Source: Meishania litoralis
Lineage (GTDB): Bacteria > Bacteroidota > Bacteroidia > Flavobacteriales > Flavobacteriaceae
NCBI RefSeq assembly: GCF_042611095.1
Contig: NZ_JBHFPV010000004.1
Location: 62,001-126,000, forward strand
Direction: 5' to 3'
DNA length: 64,000 nt
The notes below the pieces were generated by a model. That model saw only the letters and a program-made list of their open reading frames with translations. It was not told where the DNA came from and did no database searches. Every line of letters starts with the position of its first letter. Within the stretch, counting starts at the first letter, position 1. This document shows, one piece after another, positions 16,081 through 24,457 of the stretch. A program made the position numbers and the translations under genes.

Positions 16081-18477
16081 ATGGATTTACTAGTGAACTT
16101 CTTACCGGCCTTTGGTGTTTTGGCCTTGATTTATGTCTTCGTTAGGAGCGGATGGGTTTCAAAGCAAGATGTCGGGGATGAAAAGATGGCCCGGATCGCC
16201 AAAAACATTGCCGATGGTGCCATGTCTTTCTTAAAGGCCGAATATAAGATTCTCTCGATTTTCGTCGTGGCCGTAGCTGCACTTCTATTCGTCAAAGGAA
16301 GTAACGAGGTAGGCTCGAACGGTATGGTAGCGGTATCGTTCATTGTAGGTGCCATTTGTTCTGCTTTGGCAGGGTTTATCGGTATGAAGGTCGCTACCAA
16401 AGCGAATGTCAGAACTACCAATGCGGCAAGAACATCGTTGGGCAAGGCCCTAGAGGTTGCTTTCGCAGGCGGCGCCGTTATGGGCCTTGGTGTAGTTGGT
16501 CTCGGTGTTTTGGGTCTGAGCGGTCTGTTCAAGTTCTACAGTGGAATGGGCTGGGGCATCGGTGAGGTGCTGAACGTACTTTCCGGTTTTTCATTAGGAG
16601 CTTCCTCTATTGCACTTTTTGCGCGTGTTGGTGGTGGTATTTATACCAAAGCTGCCGATGTCGGTGCCGATTTGGTCGGTAAGGTAGAAGCAGGTATTCC
16701 AGAAGATCATCCGTTGAACCCCGCAACCATTGCCGATAACGTAGGAGATAATGTTGGTGATGTTGCCGGTATGGGCGCCGATTTATTTGAATCATATGTC
16801 GGGTCGATTATCGGTACGATGGTATTGGGTGCGGCCTTTACGCAGATTCCGGCATTTGAAGCAGCTTTTGATGGTTTAGGAGCAGTTTATCTACCACTGG
16901 TTTTGGCCGCGGTCGGAATCGTTATGTCCATTATAGGGACCTTCTTTGTAAGAGTTAAGGATGGCGGAAATCCCCAAACGGCATTGAACATAGGTGAGTT
17001 CGGTTCTGCCGGTCTTATGTTGGTCGCTTCCTATTTTATCATTGATATGATGCTTCCCGCAAGCTGGACTTTTGGAGGCAACGAATATACTTCATTGGGT
17101 GTTTTCTGGGCGGTACTTGCAGGTTTGGTCGCTGGTCTTGCTGTGGGTAAGATCACCGAATATTATACCGGTACGGGAACAAAGCCCGTAAATAGTATCG
17201 TGCGCCAGTCTGAAACTGGTGCTGCAACGAACATTATCGCAGGATTGGGTGTGGGCATGATGTCCACCATGTTCCCGATATTGTTCATTGCCGCTGCTAT
17301 TTTGGTGTCGCACCATTTTGCGGGATTATATGGAATCGCCATTGCTGCGGTAGGAATGCTTGCCAACACAGGAATTCAATTGGCCGTTGACGCCTATGGC
17401 CCGATTTCGGATAACGCGGGTGGTATAGCCGAAATGGCCGAATTGCCGAGTGAAGTACGCGAACGAACCGATAAATTGGATGCCGTTGGAAATACTACTG
17501 CTGCCATCGGAAAAGGTTTTGCTATCGCTTCTGCGGCTTTGACGGCTTTGGCCTTGTTCGCCGCCTTTATGCAAACGGCCAACGTGGTCGCGATCGACGT
17601 TTCAAAGCCAACGGTAATGGCCGGTTTGTTGGTCGGTGGAATGCTACCGTTTGTATTCTCGGCCTTGTCGATGAATGCAGTAGGTCGCGCTGCCATGGCC
17701 ATGATCGAAGAGGTGCGCCGCCAATTTAGGGACATTCCACAATTGAAAGCGGCCTTAGAGGTAATGAGGGCCGTTGATTCCGATATGTCAAAAGCGACTC
17801 CAGAGCAAAGGGCGATTTTCGATGCCGCTGATGGTGTTGCCGAATACGATAAGTGTGTTGCCATTTCTACGACCGCTTCGATCAAGGAAATGGTATTGCC
17901 CGGACTTTTGGCCATCGCCGTGCCCGTTGCGGTAGGCTTCATTGGAGGAGCTGAAATGTTGGGCGGACTATTGGCCGGTGTTACCACGGCAGGGGTTCTG
18001 ATGGCTATTTTTCAGTCAAATGCAGGAGGTGCGTGGGACAATGCAAAAAAAATGATCGAGGAACAAGGTAGAAAAGGTACCGATGCCCATAAGGCTGCCG
18101 TTGTCGGTGATACTGTTGGTGACCCGTTCAAGGATACTTCAGGGCCATCATTGAACATTCTTTTGAAATTGATGTCCGTTGTGGCTTTGGTCATTGCGCC
18201 AAGTATTGCCTTGAACGTTACGGGCATGGCCGGTAATGACAGTAACATCGAAAAAACCATAAAGGTGACCATGGATGCTAATGATAGTGATTTGGCCGAA
18301 GCTACCGTACAATATACAACGATGTTGAACGGTGAAGAGGTAACCGAGGAAAAGACCTTTAAAGGAACAAAGGCAGAAGTGGAAGCCCAGTTAAAGGAAT
18401 TTGAAGATACTACCATTGATTCAAAAGGGAAAGAAACTGAAATTACTATCGAAAAAGTTGATATAAAGAAGCAGTAA
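16081..18477 (+). CDS. hppA: Membrane-bound ion-pumping pyrophosphatase, K+-dependent, probably Na+-type
   Basis: Couples pyrophosphate hydrolysis to cation export across the inner membrane. The 798-residue protein has the catalytic ADVGADLVGKVE and ATIADNVGDNVGD motifs and the third site AVVGDTVGDPFKDTSGPS. GNTTAAIGKG, with Ala rather than Lys, marks the K+-dependent subfamily. DLFESY puts the glutamate where Na+-pumping members have it, so Na+ or Na+/H+ transport is likely. After the last membrane helix (VALVIAPSIA) there is an unusual polar tail of about 88 residues; family members usually end near there. A TATTTTTG box lies at 16040-16047. Confidence 0.94.
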   Translation: MDLLVNFLPAFGVLALIYVFVRSGWVSKQDVGDEKMARIAKNIADGAMSFLKAEYKILSIFVVAVAALLFVKGSNEVGSNGMVAVSFIVGAICSALAGFIGMKVATKANVRTTNAARTSLGKALEVAFAGGAVMGLGVVGLGVLGLSGLFKFYSGMGWGIGEVLNVLSGFSLGASSIALFARVGGGIYTKAADVGADLVGKVEAGIPEDHPLNPATIADNVGDNVGDVAGMGADLFESYVGSIIGTMVLGAAFTQIPAFEAAFDGLGAVYLPLVLAAVGIVMSIIGTFFVRVKDGGNPQTALNIGEFGSAGLMLVASYFIIDMMLPASWTFGGNEYTSLGVFWAVLAGLVAGLAVGKITEYYTGTGTKPVNSIVRQSETGAATNIIAGLGVGMMSTMFPILFIAAAILVSHHFAGLYGIAIAAVGMLANTGIQLAVDAYGPISDNAGGIAEMAELPSEVRERTDKLDAVGNTTAAIGKGFAIASAALTALALFAAFMQTANVVAIDVSKPTVMAGLLVGGMLPFVFSALSMNAVGRAAMAMIEEVRRQFRDIPQLKAALEVMRAVDSDMSKATPEQRAIFDAADGVAEYDKCVAISTTASIKEMVLPGLLAIAVPVAVGFIGGAEMLGGLLAGVTTAGVLMAIFQSNAGGAWDNAKKMIEEQGRKGTDAHKAAVVGDTVGDPFKDTSGPSLNILLKLMSVVALVIAPSIALNVTGMAGNDSNIEKTIKVTMDANDSDLAEATVQYTTMLNGEEVTEEKTFKGTKAEVEAQLKEFEDTTIDSKGKETEITIEKVDIKKQ

Positions 18478-18491
18478 CTTCCAAAGTAAAT

Positions 18492-18527
18492 AAAAAAAGG
18501 GATGTAGGTTACTACATCCCTTTTTTT
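18492..18527. terminator. Bidirectional terminator between hppA and the TonB gene
   Basis: GGGATGTAG (18499-18507) pairs with CTACATCCC (18512-18520), flanked by an A-run on the left and seven T on the right. Confidence 0.9.
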
Positions 18528-18545
18528 GTATTTATTACAATAGGT

Positions 18546-19247
18546 CTATTGTAATTTAAACGTAATAGGAATACTAAAAGGTACTTTGACAGGGGTGCCA
18601 CTTTGTTTTCCCGGTGTCATTTTAGGAAGTTTGCCTATGATTCTTGTTGCTTCTTCCCCTAGATTTTTATCAGGACTTCTGAGAATTCGTATTTCTCCGA
18701 TACTTCCATTCTTCTGAATGACAAAATTCATATAGACCTTTCCTTGAATATTCATTTCTTGGGCAATTTCCGGATAGCGAAAAGTATTTCTGATATGTTT
18801 TAACATCATCGTTTGAAAACAGGCCCGTTTGTCGGTTTCGTTTTCACATCCTGGAAATACCGGAACGCTTTCTATTACAGAGAAGGGTATGGCAATATCT
18901 TCTTCAGGTTCTTCGACCACCACACTGTCGATCGCGATGGGCGTATCCGGAAAAGGTTCGGTAACGGCAATAGGCGTTTCATCGATTTCGGGGTCGTCGG
19001 GCACAACATCTATTATTGTTGGCGCCACAGGTGGCGGGGGCGGAGGAGGGGTCTTTAACTGAAAAACAGGCACTTCTTCCGTTAAATCATCATCAACATC
19101 CATTGAGATGTATTGGGGGTAATTTGTTTCATACGTCTTCCATTCCAATGCTATAAAAGTCAATAACATGACCAAGGCCAGTCCGGTCAAAAAATAGACG
19201 CTCCTATTTCGGTTCAGATCTTTTTTAGGGTTCTTTTTTGGTTTCAT
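18546..19247 (-). CDS. TonB-like energy transducer
   Basis: 233 residues. A basic N-terminus and one membrane helix (SVYFLTGLALVMLLTFIAL, about residues 16-34) are followed by a proline-rich periplasmic linker with a run of seven prolines and many EP/TP pairs. The C-terminal TonB domain begins at about residue 155 (YPEIAQEMNIQGKVYMNFVIQKNGSIGEIRILRSPD ... VPFSIPITFKLQ). It passes proton-motive energy to outer-membrane receptors. No ExbB/ExbD or receptor gene is adjacent, so its partner is unknown. A two-cysteine segment (GCENETDKRAC) precedes the TonB domain, as in many Bacteroidota TonB proteins. Confidence 0.93.
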   Translation of the reverse strand: MKPKKNPKKDLNRNRSVYFLTGLALVMLLTFIALEWKTYETNYPQYISMDVDDDLTEEVPVFQLKTPPPPPPPVAPTIIDVVPDDPEIDETPIAVTEPFPDTPIAIDSVVVEEPEEDIAIPFSVIESVPVFPGCENETDKRACFQTMMLKHIRNTFRYPEIAQEMNIQGKVYMNFVIQKNGSIGEIRILRSPDKNLGEEATRIIGKLPKMTPGKQSGTPVKVPFSIPITFKLQ

Positions 19248-19406
19248 AATTCTGTGGTTTTATGTTCGGCGAAATGAACTCGTCATAAAGCGAACAGGTT
19301 GAACATTACCATAAATCTAGAAGATGTACCCGCATCATAAAATAAGGATTGAGTGTAAGGGTCATCTGAACGAGTGAACAAGCCATTTTTTCATTTCGCA
19401 AACTAC

Positions 19407-19435
19407 TTTGTGAATTCGGCCTTTTCCTATATTTG
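19407..19435 (+). promoter_or_regulatory. Promoter of the App1-like gene, start-codon-proximal
   Basis: TTTG (19407-19410), a 17-base spacer, then TATATTTG (19428-19435), a perfect match to the Bacteroidota consensus. The -7 box ends 5 bases before the ATG at 19441, so the transcript would start at or next to the start codon. Confidence 0.65.
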
Positions 19436-19440
19436 GGCCA

Positions 19441-20445
19441 ATGGGAGTATTCGGCAAAAAAGACAAGTTACAGATCATCGCTTTTCAGACCTATGGTACC
19501 GATGCCCATCTGTATTTAAGGGGAAGGGCTTTGGAGGATGAAGAAATCGATTTGGCCGATAAAGGATTCTTCAAGTTGATCCGTAACACATACCAACGCT
19601 TTGATGCCGATGAAATAAAACATACACCTTTAAATATCAAATTGGTCGACGGAAGGGCCGTTTCGGGCGAGACCAATGATGACGGATATTATTTGATAGA
19701 CCTGCCGAGCAAAGATTTAAGTCAACTAATCAACGATGAAGGTTGGTTGCAATACGCGATTTCATACTCCGATTATTCGTTAAAAAGGGAAATTTTACAT
19801 GAAAATCGTTTTCCCGGAGAAATGATGATTCCTCATGAAGATGCTGAATTCGGGATCATCAGTGATATCGACGATACGATTCTGTGGACGGGAGTGGCTT
19901 CTTTTTTAAAATGGCGCGCCATTCTCCGTACTTTTTTTTCTAATGTGGGCCAACGGATCCCACTCAAAGGAGCTGCCAAACTTTACCACCGATTACACCA
20001 CGGAAAATCTGGTAAGGCCGTAAACCCGATTTTTTATGTAAGCAACAGTCCTTGGAACCTTTATCGGTACCTCGAATTCTTCCTGATCAAGAATAGCTTT
20101 CCCAAAGGGCCGATTCTTTTGAGAAGCTTGCGGGCCGCATTGACGAAAAACCACGATAATGACAGGCCACATAAGCAACACGAAATCCGTAATATTCTCA
20201 AAACGTACCCCGGTCTGAGTTTTATATTGATCGGGGATAGCGGAGAGTATGATGCTGATATTTATAAGGAAATAGCAGAAGAATATCCGAACCAGATATT
20301 GGCAATTTATTTAAGGGATGTCGGCCACAGAAAAAGAATGGTCCGGGTCAAGGATTTGTTCGCTGAATTTGATAGTACCCCGGTCTTGTTTGTGGAAAAC
20401 AGCGATCAATTGGAGCTACACGCCAAGCAAATAGGATTGTTATAG
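19441..20445 (+). CDS. App1-family phosphatase (DUF2183, HAD-like)
   Basis: 334 residues. A beta-rich N-terminal part of about 130 residues is followed by a HAD-like phosphatase domain: GIISDIDDTILWTGV (motif DxDxT), FYVSNSPWNLYRYLEFFL (motif II serine), and FILIGDSGEYDADIYKEIAEEYP (motif IV GDSGExD). The yeast member App1 is a phosphatidate phosphatase; the bacterial substrate is not established. The ATG is supported by the very close promoter. It converges on the deoxynucleoside kinase gene, with 20 bases between stops. Confidence 0.9.
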   Translation: MGVFGKKDKLQIIAFQTYGTDAHLYLRGRALEDEEIDLADKGFFKLIRNTYQRFDADEIKHTPLNIKLVDGRAVSGETNDDGYYLIDLPSKDLSQLINDEGWLQYAISYSDYSLKREILHENRFPGEMMIPHEDAEFGIISDIDDTILWTGVASFLKWRAILRTFFSNVGQRIPLKGAAKLYHRLHHGKSGKAVNPIFYVSNSPWNLYRYLEFFLIKNSFPKGPILLRSLRAALTKNHDNDRPHKQHEIRNILKTYPGLSFILIGDSGEYDADIYKEIAEEYPNQILAIYLRDVGHRKRMVRVKDLFAEFDSTPVLFVENSDQLELHAKQIGLL

Positions 20446-20465
20446 CTTAATTTGTTCGCCCTTAA

Positions 20466-21080
20466 TTAAAAGAGTCCATTGATCTCTGCATCGATCTTAT
20501 TGATAATTGTTCCGAGATCTTCAGGGTTATCTACAAAATCAAGGTCATCGACGTCGATGACCAGCAAATTACCTTTTTCGTAGCCATGCACCCATGCCTC
20601 ATAACGTTCGTTCAGTCGGCTGAGATAATCGATTGAGATCGAGTTTTCATAATCCCTTCCTCTTTTATGTATCTGCTTGACAAGGTTGGGTATCGAACTT
20701 CTGAGATAGATCAGAAGATCGGGTGGTTGCACCAAACTCTCCATCAGTTCAAAAAGGCTTGAATAATTGGTGAAATCTCGGTTGGTCATCAAACCCATTG
20801 CATGTAGGTTTGGTGCAAAAATAAAGGCGTCTTCATAAATAGTACGGTCTTGTATGATATTCTTGCCACTTTCACGAATCTTTAATATTTGTCGGTAGCG
20901 ATGATTGAGGAAATAAATCTGGAGATTAAAGCTCCATCGCTCCATTTGGTTATAAAAATCATCGAGATACGGGTTGTCGACAACATCTTCGAAGTTGGCT
21001 TCCCATTTGTAATGATTGGCCAATAATTTGGTCAAAGTGGTTTTTCCGGCTCCAATGTTTCCTGCAACGGCAATATGCAT
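20466..21080 (-). CDS. Deoxynucleoside kinase
   Basis: Phosphorylates deoxynucleosides for salvage. 204 residues with the P-loop GNIGAGKTTLTK at residues 7-18, the WSFNLQIYFLNHRY substrate-site segment, and the DR motif QDRTIYEDAFIFA. The lid region is near RGRDYENSI. It resembles the Bacillus/Bacteroidota deoxyadenosine-deoxyguanosine kinase group. The exact base preference cannot be read from the sequence. It complements the nucleoside importer and thyA elsewhere in the window. Confidence 0.93.
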   Translation of the reverse strand: MHIAVAGNIGAGKTTLTKLLANHYKWEANFEDVVDNPYLDDFYNQMERWSFNLQIYFLNHRYRQILKIRESGKNIIQDRTIYEDAFIFAPNLHAMGLMTNRDFTNYSSLFELMESLVQPPDLLIYLRSSIPNLVKQIHKRGRDYENSISIDYLSRLNERYEAWVHGYEKGNLLVIDVDDLDFVDNPEDLGTIINKIDAEINGLF

Positions 21081-21298
21081 TTTTGCACTATTTTATGGTT
21101 GGTGTCTTGCTTTTGATGATGACGCACAATATACGAAGTATATCGAGTTTTGGAAAAAATAGTAGGTGAAATACGCTTTTGTTGTACAGAGTCAAGAAAA
21201 TGAAATTTAGGAAGGTCTACAACGCCCTATTCTTTTGTCCTGAAGGGATTTTTTGCCGAAAATTTAACCCCTCATATCAAAACTTAAGTGAAATAGTA

Positions 21299-21327
21299 TT
21301 GTCACCATAACAATTTTCATATTTTTG
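21299..21327 (+). promoter_or_regulatory. Promoter of the metK leader
   Basis: TTG (21299-21301), an 18-base spacer, then TATTTTTG (21320-21327). The predicted start lies just before the candidate SAM-II aptamer at 21338. Confidence 0.65.
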
Positions 21328-21337
21328 CGTTCTCAAA

Positions 21338-21455
21338 CGAGAGGATGGATTTGACTGATTGCAACCTCGAAATGTCGAAGATGAGTTCGGCGGAAAAAAT
21401 GCTAAAGCAGTTGATATAATTCGGTTATATCATTCTACTTGGTAACTCGGTCAGG
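21338..21455 (+). promoter_or_regulatory. Candidate SAM-II riboswitch with downstream expression platform, upstream of metK
   Basis: All three conserved SAM-II blocks are present in order: GGATTTG (21347-21353), ATTGCAACCTC (21358-21368) and TGCTAAAGCAGT (21400-21411). P1 pairs GAGG (21341-21344) with CCTC (21365-21368). The H-type pseudoknot pairs ACTG (21354-21357) with CAGT (21408-21411). The third loop holds an extra hairpin (CGAA...TTCG, 21375-21389). Downstream are a strong hairpin GATATAA-TTCG-TTATATC and TCGGTCAGG (21447-21455), which can pair with TTTGACTGA (21350-21358) and so compete with the pseudoknot. The rest of the 410-base gap before metK shows only its promoter. The class call rests on motif recall, not a covariance search. 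Confidence 0.65.
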
Positions 21456-21490
21456 TCCCCATAGATATAAATTATAATTATTTAAATCGT

Positions 21491-22747
21491 ATGTCATATT
21501 TATTCACTTCGGAATCGGTCAGTGAAGGCCATCCCGACAAAGTGGCCGATCAGATCAGTGATGCCCTATTAGACAACTTTTTAGCTTTTGACCCTGAGAG
21601 TAAAGTAGCTTGTGAGACCCTTGTGACTACCGGTCAGGTCGTATTGGCAGGAGAAGTAAAAAGCAATACTTATTTAGACGTTCAGAACATTGCCCGAGGT
21701 GTTATCAATAAAATCGGTTATACCGAAGGGGAATATCAGTTCAGTGGCGATTCTTGTGGGGTTATTTCGTTGATCCATGAACAGTCACAAGACATCAACC
21801 AAGGTGTCGATCGGGGCAAAAAAGAAGAACAAGGTGCCGGTGACCAAGGCATGATGTTCGGTTATGCCACAAAAGAGACCTCGAATTATATGCCCTTGGC
21901 TTTGGATATTTCACATAAGATCCTCCAGGTTTTGGCCGACTTGCGACGTGCGAAAAAAGAAATTAAATACTTACGCCCTGATGCAAAGTCGCAGGTAACC
22001 ATTGAATATTCAGACGATAATGTGCCCCAACGTATCGATGCCATCGTTATATCTACGCAACATGATGCTTTTGATAAGAACGATGACAAGATGTTGGCCA
22101 AGATCAAGAAAGACTTGATCGAGATTTTGATTCCGAAGGTCAAGAAAAAATTACCCAAAAAGGTCCAGAACCTTTTCGACGATCAGATTACCTATCACAT
22201 CAATCCTACAGGGAAGTTTGTAATCGGAGGCCCTCATGGTGATACCGGTTTGACGGGAAGAAAAATCATTGTTGATACCTATGGTGGAAAAGGAGCCCAC
22301 GGCGGAGGAGCTTTCAGCGGAAAAGATCCGAGTAAAGTTGACAGAAGTGCGGCATATGCTTCACGCCATATTGCCAAGAACTTGGTTGCCGCTGGTGTTG
22401 CTGATGAAATATTGGTACAAGTAAGCTATGCGATCGGAGTGGTCGAACCGACTTCGATATTTGTGGATACCTACGGCAGGTCGAATGTTGATTTGACCGA
22501 TGGTGAAATTGCAAAAAAGGTTGAGAGCTTATTCGATATGCGCCCTTTTGCCATTGAAAAGCGTCTAAAACTTAGAAATCCCATTTATCTTGAATCGGCC
22601 GCATATGGTCACATGGGCAAAGACCCCAAAGTGGTCAAGAAAGTCTATGAATCACCATATAATGGACGTGTTGAAAAAGAGGTCGAGCTTTTTACCTGGG
22701 AGAAATTAGACATGGTAGACAAGGTCAAAAAAGCATTCAAACTATAA
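21491..22747 (+). CDS. metK: S-adenosylmethionine synthetase
   Basis: Makes SAM from methionine and ATP. 418 residues with SVSEGHPDKVADQISDALLD at the start, the GAGDQGMMFGYA hexapeptide region and GGAFSGKDPSKVDRSAAYASR (phosphate site). It is slightly longer than the usual 380-400 because of a lysine-rich segment around residues 205-235 (KKVKKKLPKKVQ region), common in Bacteroidota MetK. It is the product-forming step for the ligand sensed by three candidate SAM riboswitches in this window, one of them its own leader. Confidence 0.97.
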   Translation: MSYLFTSESVSEGHPDKVADQISDALLDNFLAFDPESKVACETLVTTGQVVLAGEVKSNTYLDVQNIARGVINKIGYTEGEYQFSGDSCGVISLIHEQSQDINQGVDRGKKEEQGAGDQGMMFGYATKETSNYMPLALDISHKILQVLADLRRAKKEIKYLRPDAKSQVTIEYSDDNVPQRIDAIVISTQHDAFDKNDDKMLAKIKKDLIEILIPKVKKKLPKKVQNLFDDQITYHINPTGKFVIGGPHGDTGLTGRKIIVDTYGGKGAHGGGAFSGKDPSKVDRSAAYASRHIAKNLVAAGVADEILVQVSYAIGVVEPTSIFVDTYGRSNVDLTDGEIAKKVESLFDMRPFAIEKRLKLRNPIYLESAAYGHMGKDPKVVKKVYESPYNGRVEKEVELFTWEKLDMVDKVKKAFKL

Positions 22748-22786
22748 ATTTTTCAAAAAAAGTAGGGAATTTAAATATTCCGACTA

Positions 22787-22794
22787 TATATTTG
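22787..22794 (+). promoter_or_regulatory. -7 box (TATATTTG) of the metY leader
   Basis: Perfect TAnnTTTG match about 30 bases before the SAM-I aptamer. No convincing TTG is seen at the -33 position. Confidence 0.55.
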
Positions 22795-22824
22795 CCCCAA
22801 CAAAGTTCAAACACGTATTGAATA

Positions 22825-22957
22825 GTTATCAAGAAAGGTGGAGGGAATAGACCCTTTGAAGCCTTAGCAACCCTTTGTAATATCCGATGGCTATCGGTTC
22901 AAAGAAGGTGCTAAATTCTACTGTGTGCTGAATTCTATTCGGTATCCGGCAGATAAC
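22825..22957 (+). promoter_or_regulatory. SAM-I (S-box) riboswitch upstream of metY
   Basis: The S-box core is clear: P1 strands GTTATC (22825-22830) and GATAAC (22952-22957), AGAAAGGTGGAGGGA, then AGACCC, GCCTTAGCAACCC, and AAGAAGGTGCTAAATTC. The P3 arm is extended. It binds SAM and should lower metY expression when SAM is plentiful. It occupies most of the 334-base gap between metK and metY. Confidence 0.95.
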
Positions 22958-22963
22958 GTAAAT

Positions 22964-22983
22964 AAATTACATCCGTAATTTTT
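22964..22983 (+). terminator. Weak AT-rich hairpin, possible expression platform of the metY SAM-I riboswitch
   Basis: AAATTAC (22964-22970) pairs with GTAATTT (22975-22981), followed by T residues, seven bases after P1. A similar hairpin follows the metH SAM-I element. The stem is short and AT-rich, so termination strength is uncertain. Confidence 0.45.
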
Positions 22984-23081
22984 CACTTTCTTATAACTTT
23001 TTGATTTAGCCGATTCGCATTGTCCGCGTTTTGGGTTTGGCTTTTTAATTATTTGTTTAACGATTAAAAATCCTTAAAATC

Positions 23082-24374
23082 ATGAGTAATCAAAAATTTT
23101 CAACGAACGCCCTTCATGCTGGGCATGACACAACTGCCAATGGTGGTACTAGGGCGGTGCCTATTTATCAGAGTACGGCCTATGTCTTCAACAATGCCGA
23201 CCATGCGGCGAATTTATTCAACCTGTCGGAACCCGGTTTCATCTACACGAGACTGAACAACCCTACCAATGATATTCTTGAACAACGCTTGGCTACTTTA
23301 GAGGGGGGTATTGCCGCAGTTGCGACGGCTTCCGGTACCGCGGCCATATCAACGGCGCTTTTGGTTCTTTTGCGTGCCGGTGATCATATAGTTGCCTCGA
23401 ACAGCCTTTACGGGGGTACTTATAATTTATTGTCGAATACTTTACCAAGACTGGGAATTACCACAACTTTTGTCGACCCCGAAGATCCCACCAATTTTGG
23501 AAAAGCAATTGAGGAAAATACGCGTGCAATTTTTGTGGAATCCTTGGGGAATCCGAAGTTGGATGTTCTCGATTTAAAAGCTATTTCCTCTGAAGCCAAG
23601 GCGGCCAAAATTCCTTTTATTGTAGACAATACGGTAGCGACGCCCGCTTTGTTGAATCCGATTGAATATGGCGCCAATATCGTTATCCATTCCCTGACCA
23701 AATACATCAATGGCAATGGCACTGCACTAGGTGGTGCTATTATCGATGCGGGAACTTTTGATTATGGCAATGGGAAATTTCCCGAGTTTACCGAGCCTTC
23801 CCCCGGTTATCACGGTTTGGTCTATCACGAAGCCTTGGGGCCTGCCGCTTTTATCGCCAAAGTTCGTATCGAGGGCCTTCGTGATTTCGGTGGGGCACCC
23901 AGCCCTTTCAATTCTTTCCAAATCATCCAAGGATTGGAAACTTTGGAAATACGCATGAAAAAACACAGTGAAAACGCCCTGGCACTTGCCGAGTGGCTTG
24001 AAGACAGAAATGAGGTGGCCTGGGTGAACTATCCCGGTTTGAAAACAAGTAAATACAAGGCACAAGCCGACGCCTATCTTCCAAAAGGCCAAAGCGGAAT
24101 CGTCACGTTTGGGGTAAAAGGCGGATTCGATTCCGCGAAAAAAATAGCCGACAACACAAAATTATTCTCCTTGTTGGCGAATATCGGCGACTCAAAATCA
24201 TTGATTATCCACCCGGCAAGTACGACCCACCAACAATTGGATGATGCGGCACAAGAATCGACCGGGGTAACGAAAGATTTGATCCGTCTTTCTGTCGGTC
24301 TTGAAGATTTGGAAGATTTAAAGGCAGATTTGAAAAGTGCGTTCGCCACTATCGACAAATCGGTTTTTGCTTAA
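23082..24374 (+). CDS. metY: O-acetylhomoserine aminocarboxypropyltransferase (sulfhydrylase)
   Basis: Uses sulfide and O-acetylhomoserine to make homocysteine with PLP. 430 residues, the usual MetY length, with the N-terminal STNALHAGHDTTANGGTRAVPIYQSTAYVF, the YTRLNNPTND motif, GTAAISTAL, and the PLP lysine in HSLTKYINGNGTALGG. Sulfide comes from the sulfite reductase encoded 13 kb downstream and acetylhomoserine from the fusion enzyme next door. Expression is under the SAM-I element directly upstream. Confidence 0.95.
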   Translation: MSNQKFSTNALHAGHDTTANGGTRAVPIYQSTAYVFNNADHAANLFNLSEPGFIYTRLNNPTNDILEQRLATLEGGIAAVATASGTAAISTALLVLLRAGDHIVASNSLYGGTYNLLSNTLPRLGITTTFVDPEDPTNFGKAIEENTRAIFVESLGNPKLDVLDLKAISSEAKAAKIPFIVDNTVATPALLNPIEYGANIVIHSLTKYINGNGTALGGAIIDAGTFDYGNGKFPEFTEPSPGYHGLVYHEALGPAAFIAKVRIEGLRDFGGAPSPFNSFQIIQGLETLEIRMKKHSENALALAEWLEDRNEVAWVNYPGLKTSKYKAQADAYLPKGQSGIVTFGVKGGFDSAKKIADNTKLFSLLANIGDSKSLIIHPASTTHQQLDDAAQESTGVTKDLIRLSVGLEDLEDLKADLKSAFATIDKSVFA

Positions 24375-24457
24375 AAGAATTAAGTCATAACGGGTACAGT
24401 GTCGGTGTTTTTATTTCGGCACTGGGCCCGCACTGACTCCGCTTTATACAATGATCC

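Noticed and set aside
19026..19052. G-rich run GGCGGGGGCGGAGGAGGGG as a possible copy of the GC-rich repeat family
   Set aside because: It encodes the polyproline linker of the TonB protein and lacks the CCCCC-TTn-GGGGG palindrome.
21441..21460. GGTAACTCGGTCAGGTCC in the metK leader resembles the conserved part of bacterial SRP RNA (GTCAGGTCCGGAAGGAAGCA)
   Set aside because: The diagnostic GGAAGGAAGCAGC that should follow is absent. The segment is better explained as the competing arm of the metK leader.
24413..24440. Hairpin AGTGTCG/CGGCACT between metY and the fusion gene, considered as a terminator
   Set aside because: The loop is long, no T-run follows the stem, and the genes are functionally linked, so transcription probably continues.
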